From Crocodylus rhombifer (Eukaryota; Chordata; Crocodylia; Crocodylidae), in NCBI GenBank assembly GCA_038503035.1, contig JAVSML010025154.1, positions 620,001 to 684,000 of the forward strand: 64,000 bases of DNA, given 5' to 3'. The first letter of the stretch is position 1, and each line of letters opens with the position of its first letter. Position numbers and translations under genes: made by a program. Positions 37,137 through 49,900 of the stretch are shown one piece after another. A model generated the notes under the pieces. It did not search any database. It worked only from the letters and a program-made list of their open reading frames with translations, and was not told the origin of the DNA.

Positions 37137-37285
37137 GAATTCTAGAAAATTAGGGTTGGGAGGGACCTCAAGAGGGCATCTAATCCAACCTCCTGCTCAA
37201 AGCAGGACTCATCTCCAACTATATCTTCCCAGCCAAGGCTTTGCCTGCCTTGAATTAAAAACCTGTAAGGACGGAGCTAAGCAGT
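37137..37285 (-). mobile_element. CR1 LINE 3' fragment
   Basis: Minus-strand CR1 3' end: tagggttgggagggacctc, then ctaatccaacctcctgctcaaagcagga, then ccagccaaggctttg and aaaaacctgtaaggacggag. It is about 150 bp long and diverged, and has no open frame of interest. Confidence 0.85.
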
Positions 37286-40200
37286 GCCTCTACTTATTTT
37301 TCATGACTTATCTTTCTTGGCATGGGAATGTGGGTCCATAAACCAATGAATGGATTACATTCATCAGTTTACTCCAGACAGTTAACTCACTTCTATGGAA
37401 GACAGTTTGCAGACAATTCTTTCATTTAATAAATTATGCTGGGATGATTACATAGTAATTGTGAAAATAAAAGTAAAATATTCTTTAAAATTATTTCTAC
37501 CTCACAATTTTAATGGGAGGATACTGTGAATGAAAAACTGCTTAAACAAAATGTGAAAAGGGGCTGGCATCACTCTCTGGCTTGCTTCTCAATGCAGCCT
37601 AATGCATTATGCATGATGCCCTTTTGGCTCTGGCATGACACTGCCAGCTGTGGCTCACTATTTACCTCTCTGATGGGAAAGCACAAAATGCTGCAACACT
37701 TACATATTTCTTTTAGGACTTAATCTCTTAATGTAAACATAATTTGAGGGGCCCTCTAGCATAGGCGGTACATGCCATTTATCTTTCTTATGACATGAGG
37801 TTTTTGTTACATATTACCTTCATGACTTATGATGATACAGTATGGCAGACTGTCCACTGAGAAGCCTAGTCTTGTTACATAAATGTAACTGAACTTCAGA
37901 AAAAGCCATTTCTAATTGATCAGAGAGAGATTGTACATTTCCTCAGTACAGTTTTGGAAAAGAACAAACACCCCTAGAATGATCAGAAGACTCCTAACAC
38001 TAAAAATAAAAACTGCAAAATAACATGCAAAGAATGACATAGCTACATTGCATCGGGCTTTAAACTGTGTTGGAAGATTTTTTGTTTGTTTGTTTGCATA
38101 TGTAGTTTTAGGAACACTTGCAGGGGGACTATGAAGGTTTCTTCCCTTTAAGTTGATACAAAACCAACCACCACATTTTCAGATCTCCTACACACTTTCT
38201 GCTTCTATACAATTCCCACTGAACACATTTCCCACGCACAATATGTCTCATCCACTCCTTCACTTAAATCAACCTCATGTTGCCTTTTTTTCTGCACTCT
38301 GCACTAAACTCTTCCAGCCTCTTTTTGCAGGTAAAGTCTAGCAAAATGTTTTTTACAATACATGCATATGCCAAAGGAGAAATTACATAGATGTGTGAAG
38401 AAATAATGAAAATCAGTAGATGTCTGTGAAAACCTTACTGCACAAATAATGTTCCTAGCCCAGTCCTTCTTCATAATCCTTCCTGCAAATGCAGGTCTCT
38501 GTAAATATCCAGTTAGCTGGTAAATGCCACATACTAATTTAGTTTTCTTGTATGGGAAACATGAGCTACTGCAGCCATGCTTTTGCTATTCCTATTCAAA
38601 GTGATTATCCATACTGTTCCTTACCTACTGGGCTTTTCTAGTTCTATAAATGTAAGTGTGACCTTTAAAAGCATTAATTATATCTGCTTTATTTTCCATA
38701 CTTTCCTGTTTCCAGAACATGATTAATTCTTGGCAAAGCATCTGCTTCTCACAGCTGAAAACACTGGCAATTCACAGCTACGAATTAGTCAGACAACAGG
38801 AAACACTAGACCGAATTCTGCCATCAGTTGCAACCATGCAACCCCACTGAAATCAGTCAAGTAAACAGAAGAATACAGTCCTTCCTTGTATTCAGTATTC
38901 CAGGGCACAGTTAAGGGGCAGGATTTTTCTTGTTGCTGATTTAACCTAGTTACTAGATTATAGAAAATAGAAGGTGAGAAAGTATTTCAGATCTTTCGTC
39001 AAGCCACTGCACGATTGCATTATTTGAATTTAACAGCTTGCATCTTTAGTAAATAATTTCTTTAGCAAAACTCTTTCATTGAACCTTATAGAATTGATCT
39101 GTCCAACCCATCTATTTGCTGAATGGTGTCTAATAGGACAGTTCCTCAAATCTACCAATTAACATCTGTAGACTAAAACTCTAATACATGTAGCATCAGG
39201 TTTTACAGATGGAAACTCAGAGGGCTCAGGGAAGTTAGTACTAGGATATGGAACATTTCTTTGCAACAGCAAGTCACCAGTTCAAATCTAGAAGAAACTG
39301 GTAGTCATCTGACATCTGTTTGGTGGCTAGTGTGAAGACAGTATTAGTTTTGTTCTTACTGGAAAGTTGTCAGCTTTCCCCAAACCACTGCAACAATTGG
39401 TACTCCTGCTTTTGGGTCTTTGAAAAATTACAGGCAGAATGAGTATGAAGCATGATCTACATCCACAGAGGTGGACCCTCCACAGTAGTGTAATGAGAGC
39501 AGGGTATGATACCAGGCACTGCCTAAGTGGGAGGGGGAGAGCAGAATAAAGTAGGGGGTAAGGGCAAGGGTGCATCAGCCTCCTTCCTGTTCCCTGTTCC
39601 CCCTCCCAGGGCAGTGCAGGAATGCGTGAATGAGTGGAGTGCATTCTGGGAAACATAGTTTTGACTGCTGGGAGAAGATATCATTTAATTTTTTGCAGCC
39701 AAAAACTGCAGTTTTTTTGGCCCCTCAACTTGCATGTCAGCAGCAAAAAACATAAGGTGACATCTCCCTTCAGCTGTGACAGTGCTATTACTGCTCCTGC
39801 ACTGCCACCCACTGCCACAGTCCCATGTCAGAGCCCTGCAAGGAAGGCATGGGAGAAATGGGGGAGAACACTGCTCAGTTCTGGCCAGGTACAGCTCTGT
39901 TCCTCCAGGTCAGGTTCAGAAAACCGCCACTGGCTGAACCTGTTCTGTACAGAGAAAGGGGCTGCAGGGGGGAAATGGTGTATAGTTGTACCAGGCCCCA
40001 AGCTCAGCGACCCCCTCCGAAATCAAATCACTGTCTATTTTCAGCTACCCAAATGGACAGTGGTGGGGCCTTCCTACCAGGATATACCAGGTCCCCAAAT
40101 TTGTCTCGCAGGCCCTGTTTGCAGTGTTTTCTCTGAGCACCAAATTAATTTAAAATCTTTATGTAAAAAGAAGAGTAATTTGCTTATACTTACAGATATT

Positions 40201-40946
40201 CTTACTGCAAATATATAGAAGTGTGGTTGGATGTTGTTTAATAATCATATACCCTCCTGCCACCAAAAATACCCTGCTGAGCTGCTAATTGCAAAATTTT
40301 AATTACGCATACAGAAGAAAGCTGCTGTGCGTGGGAAAAAGACGTATGGTTATCGAATACACTGTGTGATGTGGGAAACGATGAATTAGTATTCATGACG
40401 CAGAAGAAATTAAATATTTATGCTACTCTGAGTAGGAGGAAAAAGACTACAGGCAAATTAAGTGGAGGATTTCTCTTTATCTAGGACATAATTATAGCAC
40501 TATACAAGCTATAATATACTAGTAAAACTAGTGGGATATATCCTGAGACCATATTCAAACACTATTTGTGCTTCAATAATAATAATTAGAGCTACTTAGG
40601 AAATCAAAGAACTCATAAGCTCCCTTTTCCCATTCCCTGTCCCATAAGAGGTTGTTATTCATCATTTTTAACAATGTGGAAAGTAAGAAACAGAGGCTAA
40701 ATGATTCACCCAAGGTCACAGGGTACTATCCAATGTAAAAGCCTTCCATTTGAATTTAGGATTCAGATGTCTGGTGTCACATTCTCTTAGTACTCCCGTA
40801 TAGTTATGAACAGCCCCACTGGTGGCACGGTCAATCTCTGGAAGAAGCCCATACTGATACAGTGCTCTGTGGAGCTGGTTTGTTCCTTTCCTAGTGATTT
40901 GCTTTTATTTACTAACTTTTCAATTCACAAAAGGGACAATAAACCT
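37286..40946. other. Intronic sequence, nothing recognised
   Basis: AT-rich DNA. A (TTTG)n tract lies at about 38081-38096. The frames at 39634-40218 and 39825-40136 overlap in different frames and show no domain. Positions 39640-40000 are GC-richer and may be another transposon body. Confidence 0.35.
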
Positions 40947-40949
40947 TTA

Positions 40950-41380
40950 GGGCACATCCAGATGTGCGTGGACATTTGGTTCCCTGGGGACAACTAGCAA
41001 TGGTGCACTTTGTCTCACAGCTACTTGTCCCTGGGGAATGCCCATGCCACACACACTTTGGCACATGGTAAGTTAACCTGGAGGTGGTAGGGGAGGCTGG
41101 GGCCAGCACTGTGCTGGCCCCAGCAGCCTTAGGTCCTCCAGCGGTGATCCTGCTGAGCAGAACCTGGCTGACAGCACAGCTTTGAACAGCCCAGCTCTGC
41201 TTTTCAGCAGCACATGCTGCTCAAGCGTGAGCTGCCCTGGGATATCCAGGGGTCAAAAATGCCCACGGAAAAAAACACCAGAGCAGTGGACGCTGAGAAC
41301 ACTGAATTGTGCGGTATGTGGTGCTGCAAACATGTTTGAGGTGCTACATACCATACGACTGCACTCATCTGGACATGCCC
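40950..41380. mobile_element. MITE with TTA target duplication and subterminal hairpin
   Basis: The ends GGGCACATCCAGATG and CATCTGGACATGCCC are inverted repeats (13 of 15). TTA flanks both sides (40947-40949 and 41381-41383). Near the right end GGTATGTGGTGC (41313-41324) and GTGCTACATACC (41341-41352) form an imperfect hairpin also seen at 7330-7369. The interior is GC-rich with no protein. A TTA duplication fits PIF/Harbinger-type elements. Confidence 0.75.
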
Positions 41381-41383
41381 TTA

Positions 41384-41994
41384 ATGTTTTTGTGTTGCTG
41401 TGTTTTACATGGGGCAGAAGTGGTATTCCTGGTAATATTTCAGTGTTACATTTACCCTATCAATTAGCGAAAGGATATTTACTGCATGCACATACAGCAT
41501 CTCTTTGTAATCTGAGGATTTAATGGTATGGGCCTTATTACACCTTAGACTGTAAACTGCACAAATACTGATCAGTATTAGTGCTAAATCACAGTTTGGA
41601 GCAGAAACACCCTTAATCTAGAAACCTTCTGTGACTGCCCCACACTTGCACAGCTGTGACTTGCCATTAGAGGCCCAGTGAGCAGGGCAGAACTAGGAGC
41701 TGTAACTGTGAGTTACCAGTAAAGGGCTGGCAAGCCAGGACAGGCTTCTATCCTTGTTCTGTGGTCGGAGGTATGAGAGATCCTGGGATACTAGACTTCA
41801 ACTTGGGCAGCATATCTGTGGGGAGTGGTTACACATCAATTGAACAGGAGCTGGGTAGCACAAATCAGAAATAATCCTGCCCTGGAGTGACATAACAGGG
41901 GCTTAAAACCACTTTAAAGTGTTAAGAGCTGCAGGAGCCACCCAAAATTACCATGTAAACACAGTCTTAAAAGACTGTGTACCTCTGAGGCTCC
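41384..41994. other. Intronic sequence, nothing recognised
   Basis: Mixed composition, leading directly into a CR1 fragment. No features supported. Confidence 0.4.
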
Positions 41995-42397
41995 ATCTGA
42001 GGCTGAGAGACATGGGACTCTTTAGCCTGGAAAAGCACAGGCTCAGGGGTGATCTGATGACCACCTATAAGTTTATCAGGGGTGACCACCAGGATCTGGG
42101 GGAACGTTTGTTCACCAGAGCGCCCCAAGGGATGACTAGGTCGAACGGTCACAAACTCCTGCAAGACCGTTTCAGGCTGGACATAAGGAAGAATTTCTTT
42201 ACTGTCCGAGCCCCCAAGGTCTGGAACAGTCTGTCATCGGAGGTAGTTCCAGCACCTACACTGAACACCTTCAAGAGTAAATTGGATGCTTATCTTGCTG
42301 GGATCCTATAACCCCAGCTGACTTCCTGCCCTTTGGGCACGGGGCTGGACTCGATGGTCTCCCGAGGTCCCTTCCAGCCCTGATGTCTATGAAATCC
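41995..42397 (+). mobile_element. CR1 LINE 3' fragment with open C-terminal frame
   Basis: A 5'-truncated CR1 begins at ggctgagagacatgggactc and reads MGLFSLEKHRLRGDL, then RSNGHKLLQDRF, then VWNSLSSEVV, ending KLDAYLAGIL and a stop at 42309-42311. The 3' end follows (ggggctggactcgatggtctcc, ggtcccttccagccc, tctatgaaat). It is roughly 96% identical by eye to 57461-57862, so both belong to one young subfamily. The frame here lacks the stop found in that copy. Confidence 0.95.
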
Positions 42398-42497
42398 CTC
42401 ACCCCTCGCACGCCCCACGAGCATTAGGTAGCAGGGGGGATTGCATGCCTCTTTTAAGCAGGCTTAGCCTAAAACCAACATTTTAAAGTAACATTAA

Positions 42498-42859
42498 GGA
42501 CACATGCCTACATGTGTGTACCCTTAAAAATGGCAATTTAAGACTATGTGAGCCTAAATTTGATACCTGCATAAAGCAGGTATCAGATTTAGGTGTGAAT
42601 AGCTAGGTAACATTAGCACACACGTAGACGTGCTGATGTGCATTAGCATGGTGTGTCTCAATGGCTACATACCATATTAATGCTCATTAACGCATCTGCA
42701 TATGCACTAATGTGACTTTGCTATTCGTATCTAAATGTAAGGTACCTTAATGCGCATTAGCATGTCCACATGTAGACGCGCACCTAAATTGCCCTAATGC
42801 TCCTTAAGTAAGGGCACATTAAATTTAGGTGTATGTAAATACACATGTAGACACATGCC
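42498..42859. mobile_element. AT-rich MITE with CTACATGTGT termini
   Basis: GGACACATGCCTACATGTGT at the left and ACACATGTAGACACATGCC at the right are inverted repeats sharing a perfect CTACATGTGT core. TAA and TAG flank the element, consistent with a decayed 3-bp duplication. The interior is built of cattagca/tgcattag words and can fold back on itself. There is no coding content. The termini resemble those of the 13141 and 50728 elements (CATGTGTAGA). Confidence 0.65.
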
Positions 42860-43763
42860 TAGGGAATCACAATGCCAGTTCTAGCTCCAAGAAACACAGA
42901 GGGAGTACAGCTGGCATGCAACTTTATTTCAGGTTGTATCATCTACTCTCCATACAGTCCCCTCTCTTCTCTTAGCTGGTGAGGCATGATTAAGAGATAA
43001 GCTTCTTGGTCATCTCTTTGGGGAGGTAAGAATTGCTCTGAGTACTCCATTGCTTAAAAGATTGTCTTTGTACCCTGCTACTTCATGGATGCACAAAGAG
43101 GTTCCTCATACTCTTTCCACTAGTTCACACATAAAAAGTTAGTCATTTTGCCTCAGGTGCTGCATCTCATCATAAGTATAAAAAGACATAAAGCTGAGTT
43201 CAGAAGTGATATACAAAGTGGGAGTGAATTTGGATTCTATTTTGCTCCTTTACCTTCATCTGCCAATGCGTAGATGAGTCATTGTTGACATAGGTTATAT
43301 GTTCTGCTTCTCAATTTCTAAGTTAATAGATCTCCCACCTGGATTTGGTCCATTAGACATGACATGCATGGTACAGAAAGTGCTCTGTCTCAAACCTCTA
43401 ATTATTCATTCTGGCCCACGGAACTTTGTTAAAATGCAAGTCAAAAAGGCATATAGAATTACTTTGCTGGTGATTAAAAAGGGAAAAAGAGGCTGTGAAG
43501 GTTTTGATAAAGATACAAAAATGAACGCTCTGTCAGTTTAACTCCTTTTCCTATGGTGAAATTCTCTGGTACACCATTAGCATTGTTCTGAGTCTGCTGT
43601 TGTTATAGATATATCTATATCTATCTATTGATCGATTGATCAATAAATAGACATATCTACATAGATATATATATATATAGAGAGAGAACTACCTAATTTG
43701 TGGGGCCTGCTCCCTGATTTCATGGGTGGAACGCTGCTCCAGACTGCCATCTCATGGACGAAG
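42860..43763. other. Intronic sequence with a GATA/TATA simple repeat
   Basis: AT-rich to 43690, with a tatatctatctattgat-type tract at 43607-43688. It then turns GC-rich toward the next element. Confidence 0.5.
43607..43688. repeat. TATC/TATA simple repeat
   Basis: An imperfect tetranucleotide tract (tatctatatctatctattgatcgattg) passes into (TA)n and gagaga. Seen directly. Confidence 0.8.
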
Positions 43764-45166
43764 TGTGGCAGGCCACCCTCCATGCCTCTCATTGGCCAAG
43801 GGCCCCCAGTGACCCTGAATAGTGGTGATATAGGCTTAGCTGCCACTCAATAGGGCAGCACAGCTGTGGGTTGCCAAAGCAAGTAAGTGGGTCAGCTGAC
43901 CGCCAGGGGGCAGGGGCTGGCCTTCATAAACAGAGAAGTCTGAGGCCAGAGCCAGTTCCCCTCTGGCAGCCTAGGGAGCTAGAGCTCTGCTAGAGTGAGC
44001 AGGGCAGTGTTGTGCACCAGCGTCTGGATACAGGGTGGAGAGGACCCTGACAGGGATGAGAGAAGGTTAGCCGGGTCGGCTTAAGGTTTACATTGTAGCC
44101 GAGGGGCTTTGAGTTTCTGTTTCGGGTTGTTGTGATTATTACACCAGAGGACTGGGTGAGGCTGTAGGGGTGGAGGAGGCCTCAAGGGAGCTCCCCGATA
44201 GAAGAGGGGAGTTCCTGGCACCACTGAGGGTGCCACGTTGTGGGGGTGTCCCGATCCCAGCCCAGTATGGGCAGCTTCGGGAAGAGCTTGGTGTAGGCAA
44301 AAGCCCAGTGGGGCGTAGGCCCAGGAAGGTGGGTCTGAGCTAGTGGGGAATCTCAACCCCAGCCCAGCAGGGGCGATATCAAGATGAGCCCCAATTGGGA
44401 AGAGCCCCAGTGGGGCATAGGCCCGAGAAGGTGGGTCTAGGGGCCAGGTGAGGCTAAGGCCGCCTGAGCTCCAACCTTGGGAAGCCCGAGTCAGGCACAG
44501 AAGGCCCCAGTGTGGGCGGGCGCATGAGAGGCGCGAGTATAGGCCCCAGTGCGGGCGACGAGCGCGAGAAGCGCAAGTATAGGCCCCAGTGCGGGCGACG
44601 AGCGCGAGAAGCGCGAGTATAGGCCCCAGTGCGGGCGACGAGCGCGAGAAGCATGAGTATAGGCCCCAGTGTGGGTGACGAGCACGAGAAGCGCGAGCAA
44701 GGCCCCAGTGCGGGCGACGAGTGCGAGAAGCACGAGCAAGGCCCCAGTGCGGGCGACGAGCGTGCATGAGGTGCAAACAAGGGCTTGGTGTGGGCGGAGA
44801 GCATGAGTATCTTGGGACAGGCCCCGGGAGAAGGCACGTACATTAGACATCGGGAAAAAGCCCCAGTGGGGCACAGCCTGTGAGGGGAAAGCCCCGGAAG
44901 GGGTGGGCAAGCCCCAGTGGAAGGCCCTGGAGAGAAGGAACGAGTATATCGAGTAGGCCCGAGAAGGAGCGGGCTACTTAGAACGGAATCCCAGTATAGC
45001 GAGACTAGCACCATGCCAAGGAGGGCAGGAAGGCAGCCTCCCATTAATAACGATAAGATCAAAGACGTGGCAGGCGAGATAGAGGGTGCGTTCAGGACCC
45101 AAACTTGGTACAGTCGGCAAGGGCACTAGGGGAGGTCACAGCACCCCTAGGGACGGTCCTGCCACA
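43764..45166. mobile_element. CpG-rich LTR-like segment (possible retroelement LTR and leader)
   Basis: The segment starts TGTGGCAGG and ends CCTGCCACA, short inverted termini of the TG...CA type seen in LTRs. It is sharply richer in G+C and CpG than the surrounding intron. It has a TATA-like word (ttcataaa, about 43923), a 40-bp tandem array (44502-44779), and a short plus-strand frame at 44917-45129 that reads to the far end. No matching 4-6-bp target duplication was found (cgaag before, gaccc after), and no AATAAA signal or gag/pol is visible. The LTR reading is tentative. It could instead be a satellite-like insertion. Confidence 0.35.
44502..44779. repeat. Seven-unit, 39-40-bp CpG-rich tandem array
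   Basis: The word aggccccagt recurs at 44502, 44541, 44581, 44621, 44661, 44700 and 44739, each followed by g-c-g-ggcgacgagcgcgag-type sequence. Units at 44541-44620 are nearly identical; outer units are more diverged. Looser gccccagt words extend the pattern over about 44300-44930. Because 40 is not a multiple of three, all three minus-strand frames stay open and cycle through the same peptides. Confidence 0.93.
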
Positions 45167-46975
45167 GACCCTTACTGCTGATTGGCTGGGAAGGCTGTCC
45201 ATCATGCAGCCCTGCCCCTTGCTGCTGATTAGTGGAGAGGGGCATGGCCACATGTCATGAAGCTCTCACAGCCAATGGGGCTTGCCCTCTGAGGATCCAG
45301 CGTTTTCTGTAAGTTTTTATTTTTCCCATGGATTTCGCAGAATCCACAAATACATATAGCGAGAGTAATAAAGGGCCCAAATAAAACCCACAGAGTTTCA
45401 TTTCCAGAATTTGGGAAAGAAGCTGCAAAAATCAGGCTTTTCTGTCCTTTTTCCTGAGTCTTCCTATAAGGTGATTTAGTTGTTTACTTGTAAGAGCACC
45501 CACTACCAAACACTATATAAAAAGTTTGCCCACAATCACTTGAGGAAACGGACACTCTTTCAGCTGTGTTTAAACAATTAGTAAGTCATAAACAGGGTAA
45601 CCTGAGAGATGCGTAAGTCAGCGTCATTTTCCCATGCTTCAGTTATTTTCAACAGGTTTTTGCTAGAGATGCATTTCATGGATTTTGCATTAGAGCCAAT
45701 AGCCTTATACGGCATTAGAGCAAATAGCCTTATGTGCATTCACAAGGGCATGGAAATGGCTCAAGAAGCCCTCTGGGGTTGGATTAGTTTGGATTTTGCA
45801 TGCCTTGAGTACTAGAACTGAGGGTCAGCCATGGTACAACGTACTGAAAAGAGGCTTGGGCATAGTTAGTCTGGAGTAGGGAACAGCACATTATGCTTCC
45901 TAAAAAGGAATGCAGTCACTGCCTCTGTGCTCTGCCTCAGGTATTCATAGGTGCCTTGCTTTTAGTTTCAGGACGGCCTCCATCCACAAGGCCTTGGCAG
46001 TCATGGTGGTGCCTTGCGGATTTCACTACAGCACATAACACAGAGAAAATTTAACCGCTAAAAAGAAAGAAAAAGATTGGGAACAGAGAAGAGGCCTGAG
46101 CCTCTACTCTCTCCAGACAAAGCTTCAAGCAGCCCTCATGCTGAATAGATCTTGGAAGCCAAGGTATTACCGCCTGCAATAAAAGAGAAGGTGTGGGGCA
46201 TCAGCACTCCCTGCTTTCCTGTATTTGAGAGGTTCCTTGTCTGCAGGATCTCCCTCCCTCCCCGCCAGATTTGGGATAAAGCAGAATCACCTGGAATTGT
46301 TGCCAAGGCTCCTGTTATGAGATAGACTATCCTCCTCTTCCCTACCACACACTCGCCAAGGCAGATAACACCATCTTAAATTTCACAGTCCAGCCCTAAT
46401 TTTGGATTTATTTTAACCAGCAGTTAATATACTCCTTCCCACAAAGAACAAGTATCCCATCTCACACGAACATATCAATTTAGAAGTCAAACCAAACAAA
46501 AACAAGCATTAAAATATCCCAAAGAACAACACTTTCAGTTTAGAGAAAGCTCTAAACTGTGGATGTGGATTCAGTAATAAACAAGTGTTTTCAAGGTCTG
46601 CTCTTTCTCCAAAGTCTGCCACCACCCTTGCCCAGTTTTTGACAATAACATCCTTGTCTTGTTTAATCCCTGTCAAAATCAGTCCTACAAGGCAGATATC
46701 ATTGCCAGGAGAAAAAACAAACTGGCAAAATTGGTAGTTAATATTCTGAAAATGCATTTATACCCAAACATGTCTTAACTGGACTGGTAACATGTCTCCA
46801 CAGGAAAGACATGTAAAGTATTTATGTTCCTTGTCAGCTATAATCTGAGAGACATGGGGGAGGTATGTACAAGGCCCATGCCTCTGGCTCCACTTGTTAT
46901 CCCCTCAAAATCTCCTATCTACAGTTGAAGCAGGATGATGAGGCCTGGCTCAGCCACCAGCAGAACAACGCTGTA
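45167..46975. other. Intronic sequence, nothing firm
   Basis: The first 150 bp are still GC-rich. The remainder is AT-rich. Minus-strand frames at 46136-46348 and 46509-46757 show no known domain. Confidence 0.35.
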
Positions 46976-49900
46976 GACCAGGGCTGTCCAAGTTGTAGCC
47001 CATGAGCTACGGGTGATCTGTAAGGGGTTAACACATGGCCTCCAAGTTCCCACCCAAGCAAGCCACCACTCCCTCTTTTGCTCTGGCTGCTGGAGTCTCC
47101 AGATTCCCATCCTTCCTCTAGTGGCTGCTCCCTACCTTTACCCCAGGAAGTGGAGCACTGTGGCAGTGCAGGGAGCTAAAAGGTGAGTCTGAGGCCACAC
47201 CCAAAGGGAGAGAGAAGACAGGGTCAAGAGTGGGGGATCATGCCCACACGGTGCAGCAAGGGAAGGAGGAAATATCTGTACAGTGTTCCTGGAATGACCT
47301 GCATGGTGTGCGGTCCTCCCAAAGCATCTTGCCCCTGGGCGCTTAGGAGTTAGATAGTCCTCATACAGACAAAGGTAACCAGCGGTCAGAGTAAATCCCA
47401 ATTAGTTTGGACGAGCTTGAAACTTCAGCTTGTCCTGATCTACACCAGAGTGGCTACAGTGAGTTTTGGCTATACTTGCTGAATCAAGCTATTTTTGAGC
47501 TCAGGCCTCAGTCAGCTACACTAGACCAATTTGTGGGGCTGCAGCTGCAGCACTCACTTCACAAATACAAACCAGAAACAGGCCCTAATTCTAAGAGGGT
47601 ATGAAAGAGTCCTGTTTAGTTAGGATGCTACATCAAACCTCACAAAATAAAAGCCTTCACTGTCCTCAAAAGAAGCCTTCAGAGCCTTTTGATTGGCCCC
47701 TTCTTTAGGTTACAGGAGTAAATTCTGCTTTTGGTCCTAGATGAGTGTGATTGCACTGCTAGCCTGACTTGAAGTGTAAAACTGAAAGTGCTGATGGAAA
47801 CAATGGATCTTCAGTGAGCTAACCAGGCTTCAATAATCTTTCAAGAACAGCTAGCAATGACTGAGCTGCATAACAGCAAGTTTTCCAAAATCAGGTCATC
47901 ATGTGGGACACAGAGGCTTGTGTGTGTGAGAGACAATAATTACACTATTTACTCAATGCCTTTACCATCCCAACTATTCTTGACCACAGCACCTACTTTT
48001 ACACAATACAGTGGCTACTAGACAAGTTGCAATGAGTTACAGTCCCTGGGATATTTGATTTAGATACACACCTCCTAAAAAAATTCTTGAAGTGTCTTAT
48101 TTGCTGAACATGACTACATCAAGTTGCCAAAGCTTCTCTCTAGTATTCAACTTATGAGTCATCACCAGATACCAGTCCTTTGTAACTTTTAGTGCTTCAT
48201 GAAATATTCTGTAGAACAGGTAAATGCCAATGTTTTCCATTTGTAAAATGAATAGTTTGCTGGAACTTATGAGATGTAAAACTATACACTTATTAGTAAT
48301 ACACCCACTGCTTGCTTACATTTTATTCAACCATTTAATACTGTATTGTTAACACTTATTCATGGGAAATCTGAATCTGGATATGGAATTTATATAGCTT
48401 GTGTTTAAATATTTTAGATGAGGTGCATCTATAAAAGAGGCCCATTCAGTCATCTGTTATATGTGCACAGCTCTACAGAAGCTATAAGTATAATAGTGGA
48501 TGGAAATGGTCTCTAAAAGTTTTAATCTGACACTAAACAGTAATTTAGGGCAATGCAAACTTGCCCTAAACAGATTATACCCATTTAGCAATACCTGCAT
48601 AATGAGTTTAGCTGCTTAGCAACCAAAGCATGACAATACTAGGGAAAATGGATTACAACCTATGATTAGTCCCAGATGAATATAATACTGGCCAGCTACT
48701 AAGGTTAATTAGTACCGTATATCACAGATGACACCATCTTCAACTAGTATCATACAACATATTGACTAACAAGTTAAACATATACAGGAAATAAAACATC
48801 TTTAACATGACCAAGAAAAATATTTTGTTCACTTGCTAAAGTTCTTTCTTAAAGGAAGTGTGTCACACTAATATATTAAAAATACAATGTCCTTTCCTAA
48901 GACTTTCACCTGTTTAGACTAACAAAACAGGGAATTTTTAAAAACTGAATTTACTTTTCACTTGTATGATTTAACTTTTCATAATTCATTTTTGGAATAA
49001 CAATAGACTACTATGTTTCATGCCCTGGTTCTCACAATTCCAAAATGTTTTAGTTAAAAATAAAAAAAAAAACCAAAAAACCACAACACTATTTTCATTT
49101 TATTTTTAAAAATACAATGTCCACTAATATAAGGGTCTCTGTATTTGCACCTTTTCTGATTTTCTGACCAGCAATGGGGGACTCTCTTATACAACACAAT
49201 TGCTTACTTGTTTCTGGTGTCTGGGTCTTATTGTAGCTTGGGATGGGTAAAGATATGACTGAGATGGCCCATTCAGTCACGCTAATTCAGTCTCAACACA
49301 TTTCAGCCAATACTACAAGATTAGGTACTATGTACTACAAACTGGATAGTAGGCTTCTAACCCTTAACCATTGTAAGGAAGGCCAATTCACTTCCTGGCA
49401 GAGAGAATCCATCTTTAATAACGGTTGTAATATTCTTTTACCTTAATTTATGTCACTTATTATTTCAAGAGAATCTGCTGTCACGTGGATTATGAGTCTT
49501 CTACAAAATATGAATTCTGAAGGAACTCTGCATACATTCCAACAGGGAGACTATTCAGCTACAAAGACAGATTCTTGAAACACAAACTATGATATGTCTA
49601 TTTAGAAAACAAATCTGGCTAACAGAAACCATTTGGCAAAAATACCTGTTGGTATTTTTAGTTATATTAGAGTAACAGCCTACAATTTTTATCTACAGGA
49701 TCTAAGCACTCCTTTTTTTAAAGAAATTTCTAACTCACCTGGTTCCCAAACTACCATATGAGCATGGTTTGTAACCAACACAGCACTGTCTTCTGGGGCT
49801 GTCTACACTGCCTCTGTGCTGACCAGTAAACTCCACCAAATCCTAAAAATGGAGCAATGCAGCTGCCCTGCAGAACCCCAAGTAACCACCTGGCTCTGTT

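Noticed and set aside
44502..44779. CRISPR-like array
   Set aside because: Repeats are contiguous without unique spacers and the sequence is vertebrate nuclear DNA.
44081..45062. Three overlapping minus-strand frames of 139-231 codons with repeated WGLYSRFSRSSPALGP-like peptides
   Set aside because: They are the consequence of a stop-free 40-bp tandem repeat read in all three frames; no start context, domain or splice structure supports a protein.
46136..46757. Two minus-strand frames (70 and 82 codons) as a possible small gene
   Set aside because: No domain, no splice logic linking them, ordinary composition.
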